Shown one piece after another: positions 46,566 to 59,705 of a stretch of 64,000 nucleotides of DNA. A program made the position numbers and the translations under genes. A model generated the notes under the pieces. It was given only the letters and a program-made list of their open reading frames with translations, did no database searches and was not told where the DNA came from. The stretch comes from Microcebus murinus. Taxonomy: Eukaryota > Chordata > Mammalia > Primates > Cheirogaleidae. Position 1 is the stretch's first letter, and each line of letters starts with the position of its first letter. The stretch is from NCBI RefSeq assembly GCF_040939455.1, contig NC_134116.1, positions 46,577,400 to 46,641,399 of the forward strand. The letters are read 5' to 3'.

Positions 46566-47457
46566 ACTTTATTTATAGAGCATTTTTAGGTTCACAGCAA
46601 AATTGAGTTCCAGTGTACTCTCCCTACACACTCACAGTTTCCCTCACCATCAATATCCCATACTAAAATGGTACATTTGTTGTAACAAATGCACCAACAT
46701 TGACATACCATTATTATCAAGGCTGTAGTTTATATTAGGGTTCATGCTAGGTGTTGTACATCACCATTTTAGTGTCATAAAGATGGCTTTGCTCTCCTAA
46801 AAATCCTTTGTGCTCTACCTATTCATCCCTTCCTCCTCCCAAATCCTTGGCAACAACTGATCTTTTTACTATCTCCATACTATTGCCTTTTCCAGAAGGT
46901 TCTATAGTTGAAACGACACAGTATATAGAATTTTCTGATTGGCTTTTTCCACTTTGTAATATGCATTTAAGATTCCTCCATGTCTTTTCATGGTTTGATA
47001 GCTCATTTCTTTTTAGTGCTGAATAATACTCTATTGCATGAATGTACCCTAGTTTCTTTATTTATACATCTACTGAAGGACATGCTTGTGGCTTCCAAGT
47101 TTTCACAATTATACATCTACAAATTTCACAAATATTTCACACCTATTAATACAACAATCGTGTTTGTACAGGTTTTAGAGTGAACACACATTTTCAAGCC
47201 CTTTGAATAAATATCAAGAAGCAGAATTTCTGGATCATATGGTGAGAATATGTTGCATTTTCTAAGAAACTGCCAAATTGTCTTCCAAAGTGCTTGTACC
47301 ATTTTGCCTTCCCACCAGCAAGGAATGAGAGTCCCTGTTACTCCACTGCCTTACCAGCATTTGCTATTATCAATATTATGGACTTTGGCCATTCTAATAT
47401 GTAGTATCTCAATGTTTTAATTTGCCCGATGACATATTTTGTAGAGCACCTTTCTCT

Positions 47458-47742
47458 TTTTTATTATTTATTTTTAATTGACAAATAATTGCATATAACT
47501 TATTATGTTCAATATAATGTATTAAATATGTGTATTATGGAATAGTTAAATCAAGTTAATTAATGTATGCATTACCTGACATATTTATTTGTGAAGAATA
47601 CTTAAAATCTCTTCTCTTGGCAATTTTGAAGCATATAATACATCTTTTTAAACTATAGTCACAATGTTGTACAATAGATCTCTTGAACTTATTTTTTTCC
47701 TGTGTAACTGAGATTTTTGTCCTAAAGTCTATTTTCATATGC
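47458..47742 (-). mobile_element. L1 3' UTR insertion inside the L1M
   Basis: Antisense: 'tttttaattgacaaataatt', 'actatagtcacaatgttgta', 'cttgaacttatttttttcct' are the 3' UTR of an intermediate-age L1 (L1MA/L1PB type). Only the UTR was copied. The host ORF2 resumes at 47745. Confidence 0.75.
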
Positions 47743-48756
47743 CTACGTGTCATCTATATATCTTTTTGGTGAGATGTCAGGGTCTTTGGCTCAATTTTTA
47801 ATTGGGTTGTCTGTTTCCTTATGGTTGAGTTTAAGACTTCTTTATATTTTAAGGAGAAATCCTTTATCAAATATACATTTTGATCTATTTTGTGGTAATT
47901 TCTGTAAAGGATGTAAGGTCTGTGTCTAGATTTATTTATTTTTCCCCTGTGGATGCTCAGCAACATTTGTTGAAAACACTATCCTTTCTTCACTGAATTG
48001 ACTTTTGTTCTTTGTCAATATTTAGTTGATTATATTTCTGTGGATTTATTTCTGGGTTATCTATTTTATTCCATTGATCTATTTGTCTATTCTTTCATCA
48101 ATTCTATTGTCTTTATTACTGTAGGTTTATAGTCAATCTTGAAATCCTGTATTGTCAGTTCTCTGACTTTATTCTTTTTCAATATTGCCTTGACCATTTT
48201 GAGACTTTTTTCTCTATAAATAAATGGTCGAATCAGTTTGTTGACATCCACAGAATAACCTCCTGGGATTTTCATTGGGAATGCATAAATCAAGTTGTAA
48301 AGAATTGAAATTTTAACAATATTTAGCCTTTTTGTCCATAGGTATGAAATATCTCTCTATTTAGTTCTTATTTGATTTCTTTCATCAGCGTTTCATAGTT
48401 TTTCTCATATAAATCTTGTACATATTTTGCTAGATTCATATCTAAGTATTTCTTTTTTAGGAGCTAATATCAATTCCATTGTGTTTTTAATTTCAATTTT
48501 AATTTCCACTACTGGTATAGAGAAAAGCAAATTACTTTTGTATATTAACTTTGTATTGTGAAAACTTGCTATAATTGTTTCTTAGTTATAGTAGAATATT
48601 TTTGTTGATTCCTTCAGATTTTATACATAGATAAACATGAAATATGCAAATAAAAGCAGTTATATTTTTTATTCTTTTCTTTCCAATCTGCATTTTTTAA
48701 ATTTCCTTTTCTTGTCTTACTGCATTAGTGATGACATCTACTACATTGAAAATGAA

Positions 48757-49104
48757 TATTAGCACATCTTATATTTTCCTGGTTAGAGCTGGAACCTATA
48801 CTACTAAGTGAAGTATCCCAAGAATGGAAAAACAAGCACCACATATATTCACCAGCAAACTGGTATTAACTGAGTAGCACCTAAGTGGACACATAGGTAC
48901 TACAGTAATAGGGTATTGGGCAGGGGGGAGGGGGTAGGGGGTGGGTATATACATACATAATGAGTGAGATGTGCACCATTTGGGGGATGGTCATGCTGGA
49001 AACTCAGACTTTTGGGGGGAAGGGCATTTATTGAAATCTTAAAATCTATACCCCCATAATATGCCAAAATAAAAAAATAAAAAATAAAAAAATAAAAAAA
49101 AGAG
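48757..49104 (+). mobile_element. Young L1 3' end inserted into the L1M
   Basis: Sense orientation, opposite to its host. Starts in the last ORF2 codons ('cacatcttatattttcctgg'), then the same 3' UTR as the copies at 39.5 and 60.3 kb (G-rich at 48919-48943), and a tail of aaaataaaa-type repeats to about 49095. The host L1M resumes at about 49105 ('acatctttgcctgatcttag'). The exact target duplication is ambiguous because the flanks are A-rich. Confidence 0.92.
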
Positions 49105-50145
49105 AAGAGGACATCTTTGCCTGATCTTAGCAGAAAATCTGCTAGTTTCTCATATTTATATGGTGTTAGCTGTCCATTTTTGTACATGTTCTTTATCAAG
49201 TTATATGTGATCCCCTTTATTCCTAGTTTGTTGAAAGTTTTCATCAGAAAAGAGTGTTAGTTATTGCCAAATGACTTTTCTGCATCTATTGATATGATCA
49301 TGTGATTTTTCTTTTTAGGGTGACAATATGATGGATTATATTAACTTATTTTTGAAAGTTGAACCAGAATTGAACACTAGAAATAAATCCCAGTTGGTCA
49401 TGATGTATTATTCTTTTCTATACATTATTTGAATTATTTCTATACATTATTATTGATTTGAATTTGATATTATTTTTTTGAAGAGCTTTGCATCATGTTT
49501 ATGAAAGGTCGGTGTGTAGCTTTTTTGTAATGTCTTTGATTTTGGTATTAGGGTGATGCTAGCCTCATAGAATGAGTTATGAAGTATTCTCCCTGTTTCA
49601 GTCTTCTGCAGGAGCTTGGAGGGAATAGACATAATGTTTTTCCTTAAGTGTTTGAAGTGTTCGTTTAGCATTCACTAGTGAACCTAGCTAGGCCCAGTGT
49701 TTTCTGTTTTGGAAGGTTTCAATTTGGAATTCAATTGCTGATTCATTTCTTAGATAGATGTAGGCCAATTCAGATTGTCTATTCCTTCTTGTTTGAGTTT
49801 TGGTGAACTGTGTCTTTCAGGGAATTGGTTGATTTCATCCAGTTTATAAAGTTTGTGGACATTGTGTTTTTCATAATATCCTTTAAAATGTTTATTGCTT
49901 ATGAGATATCCAGTGATGGTCCCTCTTTTATTTCTTATACTAGTAATTTGTGTCTTCTCTCTTGTTTTCTTAGTTAGGCAGGCTAGAGGCTTATCAATTT
50001 GATTGATCTTTCTAAAGACAACTTTGTGATTTCATTAACATTCTGCATTGATTTCAAGTTTGTAACTTATAGATTTTTCCTCTAATTTTAATTATTTTTC
50101 CTTCTGCTTACCTTGAATTTTATTTCTTTTATCTCATAGTTTTTT

Positions 50146-50529
50146 CAATCCAGGAAGTAAAGAGAGTAGAGTATCTTGTGATTTCTTGTCCCACCTAACA
50201 GTTTTGTTCAAGTGAACTTGAGAATGCTAAGGTACATGATCACATTTATGTTGTCCAGAGGAAAATTTCAGTCTGGCAGGCTTTAGTGAACTAAATAAAG
50301 ATAATTAGGTTGGTTATGAGACTATTTCTATTATATATGCTTCTATTTAATAATATAATATAATAAATTAATTATTATAATATAATAATTTGAAACACAT
50401 GTTAATTTAGGCTAAGGAAAGGGTAACCAAAAAGTGATGCAGTCTTTCCTTCTAAATAAAGATCCAATTACTATTAAGAAACAGTCTAATGATAAAAGCA
50501 AGCATTAATCAAATAATCATAAACATCAT
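50146..50529. other. AT-rich stretch, no feature recognised
   Basis: Contains an aataatataatataa-rich run at 50350-50392. No gene. Confidence 0.4.
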
Positions 50530-50640
50530 AAAATTATTGTGTTTAATTTGTTCACTGCTGTATCCCCAAAGCCTAGAATGGCATGTGTTATATAAAAAGT
50601 ATTCAGTAATGTGTGTTTAATAAACTAATTAATAAATAAA
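50530..50640 (+). mobile_element. L2 3'-tail fragment
   Basis: 'ttgttcactgctgtatcccc', aaagcctagaatggcatgtg and a tail rich in taataaa, typical of the L2 3' end. Confidence 0.75.
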
Positions 50641-51535
50641 ACTGTGATATAGGCTATGAAATCATGTTACATAGTTCTATGAGAATACGTAGCAGAAACA
50701 GCTTAATATTCAAAATCAACTTGGCTGATCCAAGAAGGTTTTCCATATGAAATAATGCTTGAACTAAAGACTAAGAAATGGAAGAGGTTTAGAGGAAGGG
50801 ACATTCTAGATGGAGAAATCCTACATGTATGAAGGCTTGTGGGTGAAGGAAACATGACCATGAGAAGACCTGCAACAAGGCCAGTGTACTCCAAGAACAC
50901 AGAACATGGAGTGAGTGAGAATGATGAAGAGGTAGGTAGGAATCAGTCTATCTTGGATTTTCTAGATACTGTTAAGCATTTTATGCTTATATTTATAACT
51001 TAGACATATATAATATATCATTACAATGTATAAAAATAAATTACTACAATTTTCATATTATATAATCTATTTAATCTATTATCTATATTATATTATCTAT
51101 TTAATTTTAATTATCTGGTAACATAATATGTAATATCTGATATAATTCAACTCTCTTAACATTATAGAGGTAGAAGATGGGGAATATATCTGCCCCTGTA
51201 ATGAAATTGGAGATATAAATGAAAACAAGTCAACAAATAATGACAAAGAAATTAAAAAGCTATGCATGCTTTATTGTGTGAGTGACTTAAAAGCTCTTAT
51301 TTCATCTGGTAGCATAATGTTACTTTGAGCTAACATAATGCATCAAATTGTCAATTCAGAATCTCAGAAATCAGACATTTTTCCAGAGTATCAAGTTTTG
51401 GTCATAATTATAAGGCTACATACGGTCATAGAGCATAGGAAAAGCAGGAGATGTTGAGATATGCAATGTAGTTCCTTAAGTCCTTTTTTTTTTTTTTTCC
51501 ACATTAGACACATGCTTTCTCTCCCAGAGTAAGAA
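50641..51535. other. AT-rich stretch with a poly(T) run
   Basis: No gene. T-run at 51486-51499. AT-rich short repeats (tattatctatttaat) at 51055-51115. Confidence 0.4.
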
Positions 51536-51952
51536 ATGCAGTCTCTATGTGAGGTTAATATATCACTTCATACATCAAGATTTTGGAAAACTTTTATGCT
51601 GTATTCCAGAAAGAGTACATCATCTAGCTTATGTGACATTTTCCAGGTTCACCCACAGCAGGAGTATTTTAAACACGCTGTATTCAGTGTGCCTGAGTTG
51701 GGAGTTAGTGTACTTTGGTATCAACACAACTGCACTATCCCAGCCTCAATTACTACAATTTTAAAATTGTTTTCCAGTTCTTTCTCCGAGGTTCAAGCCC
51801 TTCTTAAAAACAAACTACTGCCTGACATCACAATAACATCAACTGCTTTATTTTGCCTCTTTTCTCAAAAACTGTACATCAGTTCTGGGATACTCCCTCC
51901 ACTAGCCCCCAATTTGCTATCGGATTCACTGTTCCCAACAAATAACTATTAA
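51536..51952 (+). other. Unexplained 138-codon open frame
   Basis: The longest open frame not owed to L1. Translation starts MQSLCEVNISLHTSRFW and is rich in Ser, Leu and Phe. No domain, signal or family phrase is recognised; there is no CpG-rich promoter and no splice context that I can support. A second, shorter frame overlaps it (51549-51764). A 14-base T-run lies 40 bp upstream. Most likely chance or an eroded repeat. Confidence 0.2.
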
Positions 51953-52741
51953 GAAGCAAAGTGTTGTCAACCACCTAAATATTGTATTTTCCTAGAAGTC
52001 TCCATTAATATTATTCCCTTCTGTCCCCAAAGTTCAGATTCTCTAGGAAATGATTACAGCAAACCGGATCAAGCATACTTCTCTTATGACATTTTACAAA
52101 CTGCTTTGGGATGTCAACCATTTTGCTCAGCTGTCTGATTTATGATCTCAACCATTTTTCTGTCCCCAACACTTCTCTATTCTTTCTCTACTTTTCCTGT
52201 CCTATCTGGATACTCCCAAATTAATGTACTCTTAGTCAACTATCTTTATATTTCCAAAGTTGAAAATATTTTCGGTATAAATGTCATCCAATATTAAAAC
52301 AAATCAGAGATATGGAATTAATGAACAGGTACATAAGGCAGATTGGTAAAAATAATATTCAGTTACATTGCTTAGTTTATTTAGGAATCAGAGAAAGAAA
52401 CTTCAAAAAATACAGAAAAATTATTTGCAAGACTTTATTCTACTACTATAAGCAACAGAAAGAATGGAAAGACATGATTCCCTTTGTGATACCCTGAAAC
52501 AACAATTATAACACTTCATGAAGTCCAGATTTGCATTCGCTCATTACAAAGACAAATAAATGTTATACAATGTGTTGATATTTTGGAGTGAATTCTCATA
52601 AATAGTAATCAGTATCTGAAAATAATTTATTAAATGAGATCTGTTTCAAGTACTCTTTTTGTAGCTCAAAGAGGCATTACTACAACTACTTAATGATTGA
52701 ACTTAAGATCGCTAGAAAATAACAAAACCTAGATTAAAATC
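51953..52741. other. No feature recognised
   Basis: Unique DNA with pyrimidine-rich patches (52140-52210). No gene. Confidence 0.4.
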
Positions 52742-52757
52742 TGACAATATGTTTTAT

Positions 52758-53100
<343 letters not shown>

Positions 53101-53116
53101 TGACAATATGTTTTAT

Positions 53117-53639
53117 AAATCAACTTACTTGTGTTTACTTTCCTAAAAAAATAACTTCTCATATTTTACAGGAAGCATTTGTCCTTTCTGAGACTATCTA
53201 AACAAATCCAAACACACTTGATGATTCAGTCCCTCTGAGCAGGGAAGCTCTTGTATCCAGGGAAACCAGTCTGGGTTGCCAGGACCTAAACATAAGACAG
53301 GAGAAGCCCTGCTGTGTGGGATATAAGGAAGCAATATGCTATATATCTCTCTTAGTTAGGGCTTCTTTGTACCTATGTTGCCTCCTGACCAATCTGGAAA
53401 CACACCTGTGCCTCTAGCATGTCTGTTGTCATTGTCTACAGCCTCACCATGCATACCCACAATCCAGCCATGGTAAGGACAGTTACAATCAAAAGCAAAC
53501 TTTTTCAGCTCTGTGTCAGTGTCTATGGCTCCACATGCAAGCAAGGAAACAACAGCAGGAGCAGCAGTTGCCTTTTTTGAATCACAGTGAGAATCTTCTA
53601 TGATCTTCACTTAGCAGCTGCTTTCTTGGAGTCACTCAG
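53117..53639. other. Unclassified, slightly G+C-richer stretch
   Basis: A minus-strand 84-codon frame (53356-53610) is fairly protein-like (ATAAPAVVSLLACGAIDTD; CNCPYHGWIVG) but I recognise no family. It could be a fragment of an old repeat or pseudogene. No supporting promoter or splice signals. Confidence 0.25.
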
Positions 53640-53654
53640 TCAGAATCACTGGCC

Positions 53655-53930
53655 TGTGTTCAATATAATGTAAGAACTTACATTCTAGAGTCATAATGAC
53701 CATGGTTTGAAGTTTGACTTTGCCATTTACCACCTGTCAGATCTTAGTGAATTACTTAACCATGATGAGACTCCTTTATCTCATCCTATTAAAGAAGGGG
53801 AATATAGAGGCTAATTTATAGAGATGTTGAAAGGATTAAGATGTTGTATCTAAAGGGCTTATTATGGTGCAGGAATGAAATAATAAGTATTCGTAAAAAT
53901 GCCAACTAATATTTTGTGGTGTGCTCACCC
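53655..53930 (+). mobile_element. MIR SINE
   Basis: Sense MIR, nearly complete: ccatggtttgaagtttgact, 'gtgaattacttaaccatgat', gagatgttgaaaggattaag, 'aaataataagtattcgtaaa'. Confidence 0.7.
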
Positions 53931-56694
53931 TTCTCTTTTCTTCCACTTTGAGTATACAGAAAAAGGCTAGCAGTCAAATATATTGGAGAATATGATTTAG
54001 GACAAATGCCAAGTTGTACTTCCATGATTCCATGCAAATGTTAGGCTTATTATTTTCATCTTTGATTGGGCTGCAGATAAAGAGAGTAAGATAACTGGGT
54101 CCATAGAACAAATTCTGAGTCTGTTCATGTGACCCTGGAATGAGGCAGTGGGCTTGAATATCTCACTCAAGCATTGCCAGAAGAGAGGGTGATGAACACT
54201 CAGTCCTCTTGTTTAGTTCCTATCTAAACGTGATTGCCTAACTGATGACTTGGGTCTGAGCATCTTCCTGGGTGAAAGAAGAGGGACAGAGAGCACACAT
54301 CCCAGGTTGGGTCCTAATTCCTATTAGTCTATGAAGCAAGAAGAGCAAGAAGAATGATGGGAGGAATGATGCTTTAGATGATAATTGAGTTCTGATAAAC
54401 TGAGCCCTCTACAACTCGAATAAGTCATGGCTCAGTGGATGTCAGACTCTGAAGCCTCTACTGCCTCATGGAGGCAAGGGTAAGAGAGCAAGATTGAAAG
54501 CTTCTTTTCCAGTGTTTATCTTTATGGGAGTATTTTTTCCCCCCAGATAGACCAAGATTCCCTTATAAGCAAAGGGGCAAACTTCTTCTTTCCCTCAAGC
54601 ACAATTAGATAGATAGATACAAAGATAGGAAATTATCATCACCTCATCATTCTAATGACTACTTCTTTAATTATTTACCTGCTGACTGAGATCCTTGCTC
54701 ACTTTGGTCTTTCAATTAAGGATAACTGAAAAAAAAAAAAAAAAAGAAAGAAAAAACTTCATTAGAGCAGAAAATGCCAAAAAAAAAAAAAAATACAGTC
54801 AATACTGATTAGAGTTCCTTCCTCTATTTTCTATGAAACATTACATGATTGATACCAACATAAACCTTGCAGGCACAAACTGACCCCGGCAACCACTGGT
54901 CACTCTCTCTTTGACGCTGCCCTCAGGTAGGGCCAGTCTACCAAGTTTGCTGTAAGAGATCACCCATCTTGTTCATTATTACTACTACAAAGCAAACACA
55001 TATCTGAAAATATAAACAAGGTTCTTTTTTCTAATAATAAAACAACCTACCTATCAGAAATGGAAAGATGACATAATTGTAAAATACACCATTATTTTAT
55101 ACCATATTAAGAAGCTTTTAATGAAAAATATGTTAATTAAAATATGGTCCAATATTTCTAATAGTTTTACTTGTGAGGTTTAAAATTTGTTGTTAAAATG
55201 TGAAAAGGTGCATCTTAGATTGAATAAAATGTAGTACATCATATATACTATTGTAGTATATATGAGTATAACTGGTTGCATATATAATGACTATATGAAT
55301 ATAAACTAATGATATTGGTTTTCATCTATTTAAGTAATTCAAACATTAATTGAGCATCCATTATTCACAAGCTACTGTGCAATAGTTTGCAGAAGGAACA
55401 GCAACTTATTCACATAAATTATCATTGCAGAGGTCATTCTTCTCTTTGGGGAAATATTTCAACAAAGTGGCAGCCTAAAGAAAATCAAGAATGTGTGGTT
55501 AGTGACATTATAATCATTCATGCAGTGCAGGAACTGTTGAAAATAAGCAAGAAAATAAAATAGATAAAGCAAGAAAAGAGAAAAGGCACTAGGTCTTTAA
55601 AAATAGTATTTCGTAAATTTGAATATTTGATGTACAATGCACTGATCTTAAAAACAACAACTATTCTGCTACTATGATGGCTACAGACATTTTCTGTGCC
55701 CTGTTTTGTTCTGCAATTTTGGTGAAGGGATGTGAAACGTATCTTTTATTAATAGAAAGTAGAGTTTTCTGTTAATCTCTGAATTTTAGTCTTTTTTAGT
55801 AAAATAAAAAATATACTTTAATTAAAATATAACACTTGAGAAAATTTTGCTAAAATTTTATACAAAATTGTAGTTATATTGAAGGAATATATATATAGGA
55901 GATTTATCTTATAGTTAATAACTATAGTTAAAGCTATGTATGTATTCTTGAAAATTCTAAGAATAGATGTTGGGTACTCCCCATAAAAAATGATAAATAT
56001 GTGAGATGATGCATATATTAATTAGCTCAATTGAGCCACTCTATTCTGTGTATCATATTTCAAAGCATTAGTTTCTACAAAATAAAGATAAACAACTTTT
56101 GGTTGTCAATTAAAAAATAAATCAATTAATTAAAAATGAACAAAACATATTCTTTTGAGCATTCTCTCAAAGTACCAATTAAAACACATGATTACTAATT
56201 GAATGTCAGTAAGAAAAGTTTGTTCTGATTTAAAAATATACAATATGTTCAGTAGAATGGGTCCTACTATTTAAGTAATGATCATATTAAGATGAAGAAT
56301 TAAGCGATCAAACAATGCATGTGTTGAAGGGTGCAATTTAATTAATTTTACAAAACTCTTGCTCTTTAATAAATTTAGGAATATGATTTCAACATTTTTA
56401 TATCTACAGCAAGAGACATGTGTGGTCCTTAATTAGTGTGCTTTTGTCAATTAGTTTTTGTTGTTTCATTCTTTAACGCTAAGATGAGAACATCAGTTTA
56501 AAGACCTAAATGGTTATTTTCAATCTAGAAATTTGAGAAATCTATAGATTCTCTGATATTTTTCTATAAGGAACAGTATATTACTAGCCTACAAAAAAAA
56601 CCTTCTTTTTTATGTCATGTACGCGGGTTTCGAACTTGAATTATTTATTGTTAAAAAAATTTTTGCTACATCTTATCCATAAACAATGTTAGTG
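53931..56694. other. Unique AT-rich DNA
   Basis: 2.7 kb with no gene and no firmly recognised repeat. A-runs at 54728-54745 and 54778-54792, a gata-type microsatellite of about five units at 54607-54635, and an AT-rich core at 55200-56400. Confidence 0.4.
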
Positions 56695-56849
56695 TCTTCA
56701 GTAGATACTTCTCAAAAGAACATGGACTAGTGGTCAACAGATATATTAAAAAATGTTCAACATAATGAATCATCAGGAAATTGCAAATCAAAATTACAAT
56801 ACCTCCTCACTCCAGTTAGAATAACTATTATCAAGAGGGTATCCTTTAA

Positions 56850-57040
56850 AGTCACTAAAAGAGTGAAATTGGAATGTTCTCAACACAAGTGTTAGTGTTA
56901 AATACCTGAGGTGAAGCATACTTCAATTACCCTGATTTATGAATTCATATTGTATATCAGTGTCAAAACACCACATGTACCCTATAAAGACACACAATTA
57001 TTATGTATCCATAATAATTAAAAATAATTTAAAATATAAA
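56850..57040 (+). mobile_element. Old L1 3'-end nested in the old L1
   Basis: 'agagtgaaattggaatgttc', 'tgaggtgaagcatacttcaa' and 'caattattatgtatccataa' form an L1M-type 3' terminus with an aattaaaa tail, lying in the same orientation inside the host ORF2. Confidence 0.65.
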
Positions 57041-57161
57041 TTATAACAATTGTTGGTGAGGACATGAGGAAAAGACAGTCCTTAAAAACTGTTAGGGATA
57101 ATGTAAACTAGTAGAGCCATTATGGAGTGTGGAGGTTCATCAAAAAATTAAAAATAGAATG

Positions 57162-58520
57162 CAGACAAAAATGTACACTAGGGAGAAGAATTCCTATTTA
57201 TAAATGGTGCAGGGAAAATTGGATAGCCACATGCAGAAGATTGAAACTGGGTCTATACCTCTCATCTCTCAAAAAAATCAATTCACGATAAATAAAACAT
57301 TTAAACCTAAGACATGAAACCATAAGAATTTTACAAGAAAATGTTGGGAATACACTTACAGACATCAATCTAGACAAATAATTTATGAAGATCCCAAAAC
57401 CCAGGCAAGGAATTTATGAAGACCCCAAAAGCAATCACAACAACAACAAAAATAAATAAATGGGACATGATCAAATTAAAAAGCTTCTACACAGCCAAGG
57501 GAAGTATCATTAGAGTGAATAGACAACCTACAGAATGGGAGAAAATATTCTCATGCTATATATCCAGTAAAGGGCTAAAAAAGAGAATCTATATTAGAAC
57601 TTAGAAAAATCAAACCTTGTTAAAAAGTGGGCAAGGAACACGAACAGAAACTTTTCAAAAGAAAACAGAATAATGGCTAACAAACATAAAAATTGCTAAA
57701 CATCTCTAATCATCAGGGAAATGCAACTCAAAAACACAATGAAATATAACTTAACTCCAGGGAGAATGCCTTTTATCAAAAAGTTCCAAAACAACAAATG
57801 CTGGCATGAATGCGGTGAGATAGAAACACTCATACACTGCTGGTCAGACTGCAAACTAGTACAACCTCTATGGAAAGTAATATGGAGATACCTTAAAGAG
57901 CTAAAAGTACAACTAACATTTGATCCAGCAATCCCATTACTGGGCATCTATCCAAAAGAAGAAAAGACATTCTATAAAACAGACATTTGCACTCCAATGT
58001 TTATAGCAGCAAAATTCACAATTGGAAAGATGTGGAACAACCCAAGTGCCCATCAATCCATGAGTGGATTAATAAAATGTGGTATATGTATACCATAGAG
58101 TACTACTCTGCCATAAAAAAGCAATGGTGAACTAGTACCTCTTGTATTATCCTGGATGGATCTAGAGCCCATTCTCTGAAGTGAAGTATCACACAAATGG
58201 AAAAACAAGCACCAAATATGCTCACCATCAAATTGATACGAACTGATCAACAATTCTGTGCACATGTGGAAGTAATATTCTTTGGGCACTGGGCAGGTGG
58301 GAGGGAGGTGGAGGAGAAGTGTAAATTCACAACTAATGGATGCAGGCACACTTTCTGGGGGAAGGCTATGCTTGTAGCTCTGGCTTGGGCAGTGCAAAGG
58401 TTTTTGCTACATGTTATAGGTTTTTGCTACAAAATGTTTGTAACCCCATAATATTCTGAAATTTAAAAATAAAAAAAAATAAATATAATGAAAATAAAAT
58501 AAAATATAAAAATAAATAAA
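57162..58520 (+). mobile_element. L1, 5'-truncated, with 13-bp target duplication
   Basis: Starts cagacaaaaatgtacactag (ORF2) and ends in a long aaat/aataaa tail (58465-58520). The exact 13-bp duplication taaaaatagaatg flanks it at 57149-57161 and 58521-58533. ORF2 pieces stay open at 57416-57604 (…[18 protein letters not shown]) and 57721-58098 (…[17 protein letters not shown], where the C-terminal zinc-knuckle cysteines and histidine are visible). A short ORF2 segment (aatttatgaagaycccaaaa) is duplicated at 57379-57426. The 3' UTR is of the 'ttctttgggcactgggcagg' type, an older subfamily than the 39.5-kb copy. Confidence 0.95.
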
Positions 58521-59190
58521 TAAAAATAGAATGGCTACTAAATGATCCAGCAATCCCATTATTGGGTATATATCCAAAGGAAATCAAATCAGTATGTCAA
58601 AGAGATATCTGAACACTCATGTTTACTGTACCACTATTCACAATAGTGAAGATATGGAATCAAACTAAGTGTCTATCAAAAGATGAATAGATAAAGAAAT
58701 GTGGTATATATACACAACAAAATACTATTTGGTGAGAAAAAAAAAAAGCAAAGCCCTGCCATGTGTGGTAATATGAATGAACCTGGAGGACATCATGTTA
58801 CATGAAATAAGCCAGGCACAGAAAGACAAATGCCAGAGGATCTCACTACATATGAAATCTAAAAATTTGTTTTCATAGAAGTAGAGAGCATAATAGTGGT
58901 TACCAGAGGACAGGTAGAATAGGAGGAAGAAAGGATAGAGAGAAAGTGGTCGAAAGGTAAGAGGAAAGAGTTCTGGTGTTTTATTGAATGTTAGTGTAAC
59001 TAGAATTAGCAATTGTGTATTGTGTATTTCAAAACAGCTAAAAGAGAGGATTTTGAATGTTCTCATCACAAAGAAATAAATGTTTAAGGTGAAGGATATG
59101 CTAATTATCTTTATTTAATTATTATATAATATATACATGTATGTAAATATCATATTTACCTTATACATGCACCATTATAAATTTTAAAAA

Positions 59191-59529
59191 TAATAAAATA
59201 AAATTCTATCCAGTATTATGTTTGTCCTGAAAACATATTACAAGTATATATGTATTTACACATTTATGATAAAAATCTTTATATCTTAATTAATCAAAGC
59301 GAACATACACACACATGTGTATATATCAAATGATCTATAGACTTTGCCTTTGCTATTGAAAACAAAATATTGCTTTTGGAATGTTCCAGGATAATTGCCC
59401 CTTAATTGTTCTATAGTCCACGAATTCTATCTTCCATTTAGATGATGCCCATGCCTCTTAAAGTAAACCAAAATAAAAAAATAGAAGGAAAACAAATTAT
59501 AAGCCTGAGTATACACAGATAGCCCAATT
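59191..59529. other. AT-rich stretch, no feature recognised
   Basis: No gene. Short acacacac run at 59305-59320. Confidence 0.4.
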
Positions 59530-59539
59530 TTAACATTAA

Positions 59540-59705
59540 TCGTAGCTAACATCAATATTTTATTTATAAAGTGTATTTTAATACTTAAAAAGTATATACA
59601 TTATGTGCCCATTTTACAGATGTAGGAACTAAGTCACATAGGAATAGAATATCACAGACTCTGTATTAAACCTGTATATTCTAATCTTAAAACCACACTA
59701 TTACT
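59540..59705 (-). mobile_element. Possible MIR fragment
   Basis: Antisense MIR-like 'gcccattttacagatgtagg', 'aactaagtcacataggaata'. Confidence 0.5.

Larger units (their letters stand above)
46566..50145 (-). mobile_element. Old L1M element, about 3 kb, split by two younger L1s
   Basis: Antisense L1M. The 3' UTR is at about 46566-46850 ('ttcacagcaaaattgagttc'), followed by ORF2 C-terminal sequence (46900-47455, 'ccatgtcttttcatggtttg'), ORF2 (47745-48755, with 'gggattttcattgggaatgc'), and upstream RT sequence (49105-50145, with 'ggtattagggtgatgctagc'). The text is continuous across two insertions at 47458-47742 and 48757-49104 once they are removed. Open minus-strand pieces 48087-48293 and 49450-49671 are decayed ORF2. 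It is the oldest large L1 in the window. Confidence 0.88.
56695..59190 (+). mobile_element. Old L1 3' region, split by younger L1s
   Basis: Sense L1M-type. The left piece begins near 56700 ('cagtagatacttctcaaaag'), is interrupted at about 56850-57040 by another old L1 3' end, and resumes at 57045 ('acaattgttggtgaggacat'). It is then split by a young L1 (57162-58520) and continues at 58534 ('gctactaaatgatccagcaa') through its 3' UTR ('atagtggttaccagaggaca', 'aaagagaggattttgaatgt') to an aataaaa-rich end near 59190. No open frame. Confidence 0.85.

Noticed and set aside
53410..53470. Rieske-like CPYHGW in the minus-strand frame
   Set aside because: A single short motif without its partner or domain context is expected by chance.
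54725..54795. Two A-runs that might mark processed pseudogene tails
   Set aside because: No gene-derived sequence or target duplication was found upstream of either.
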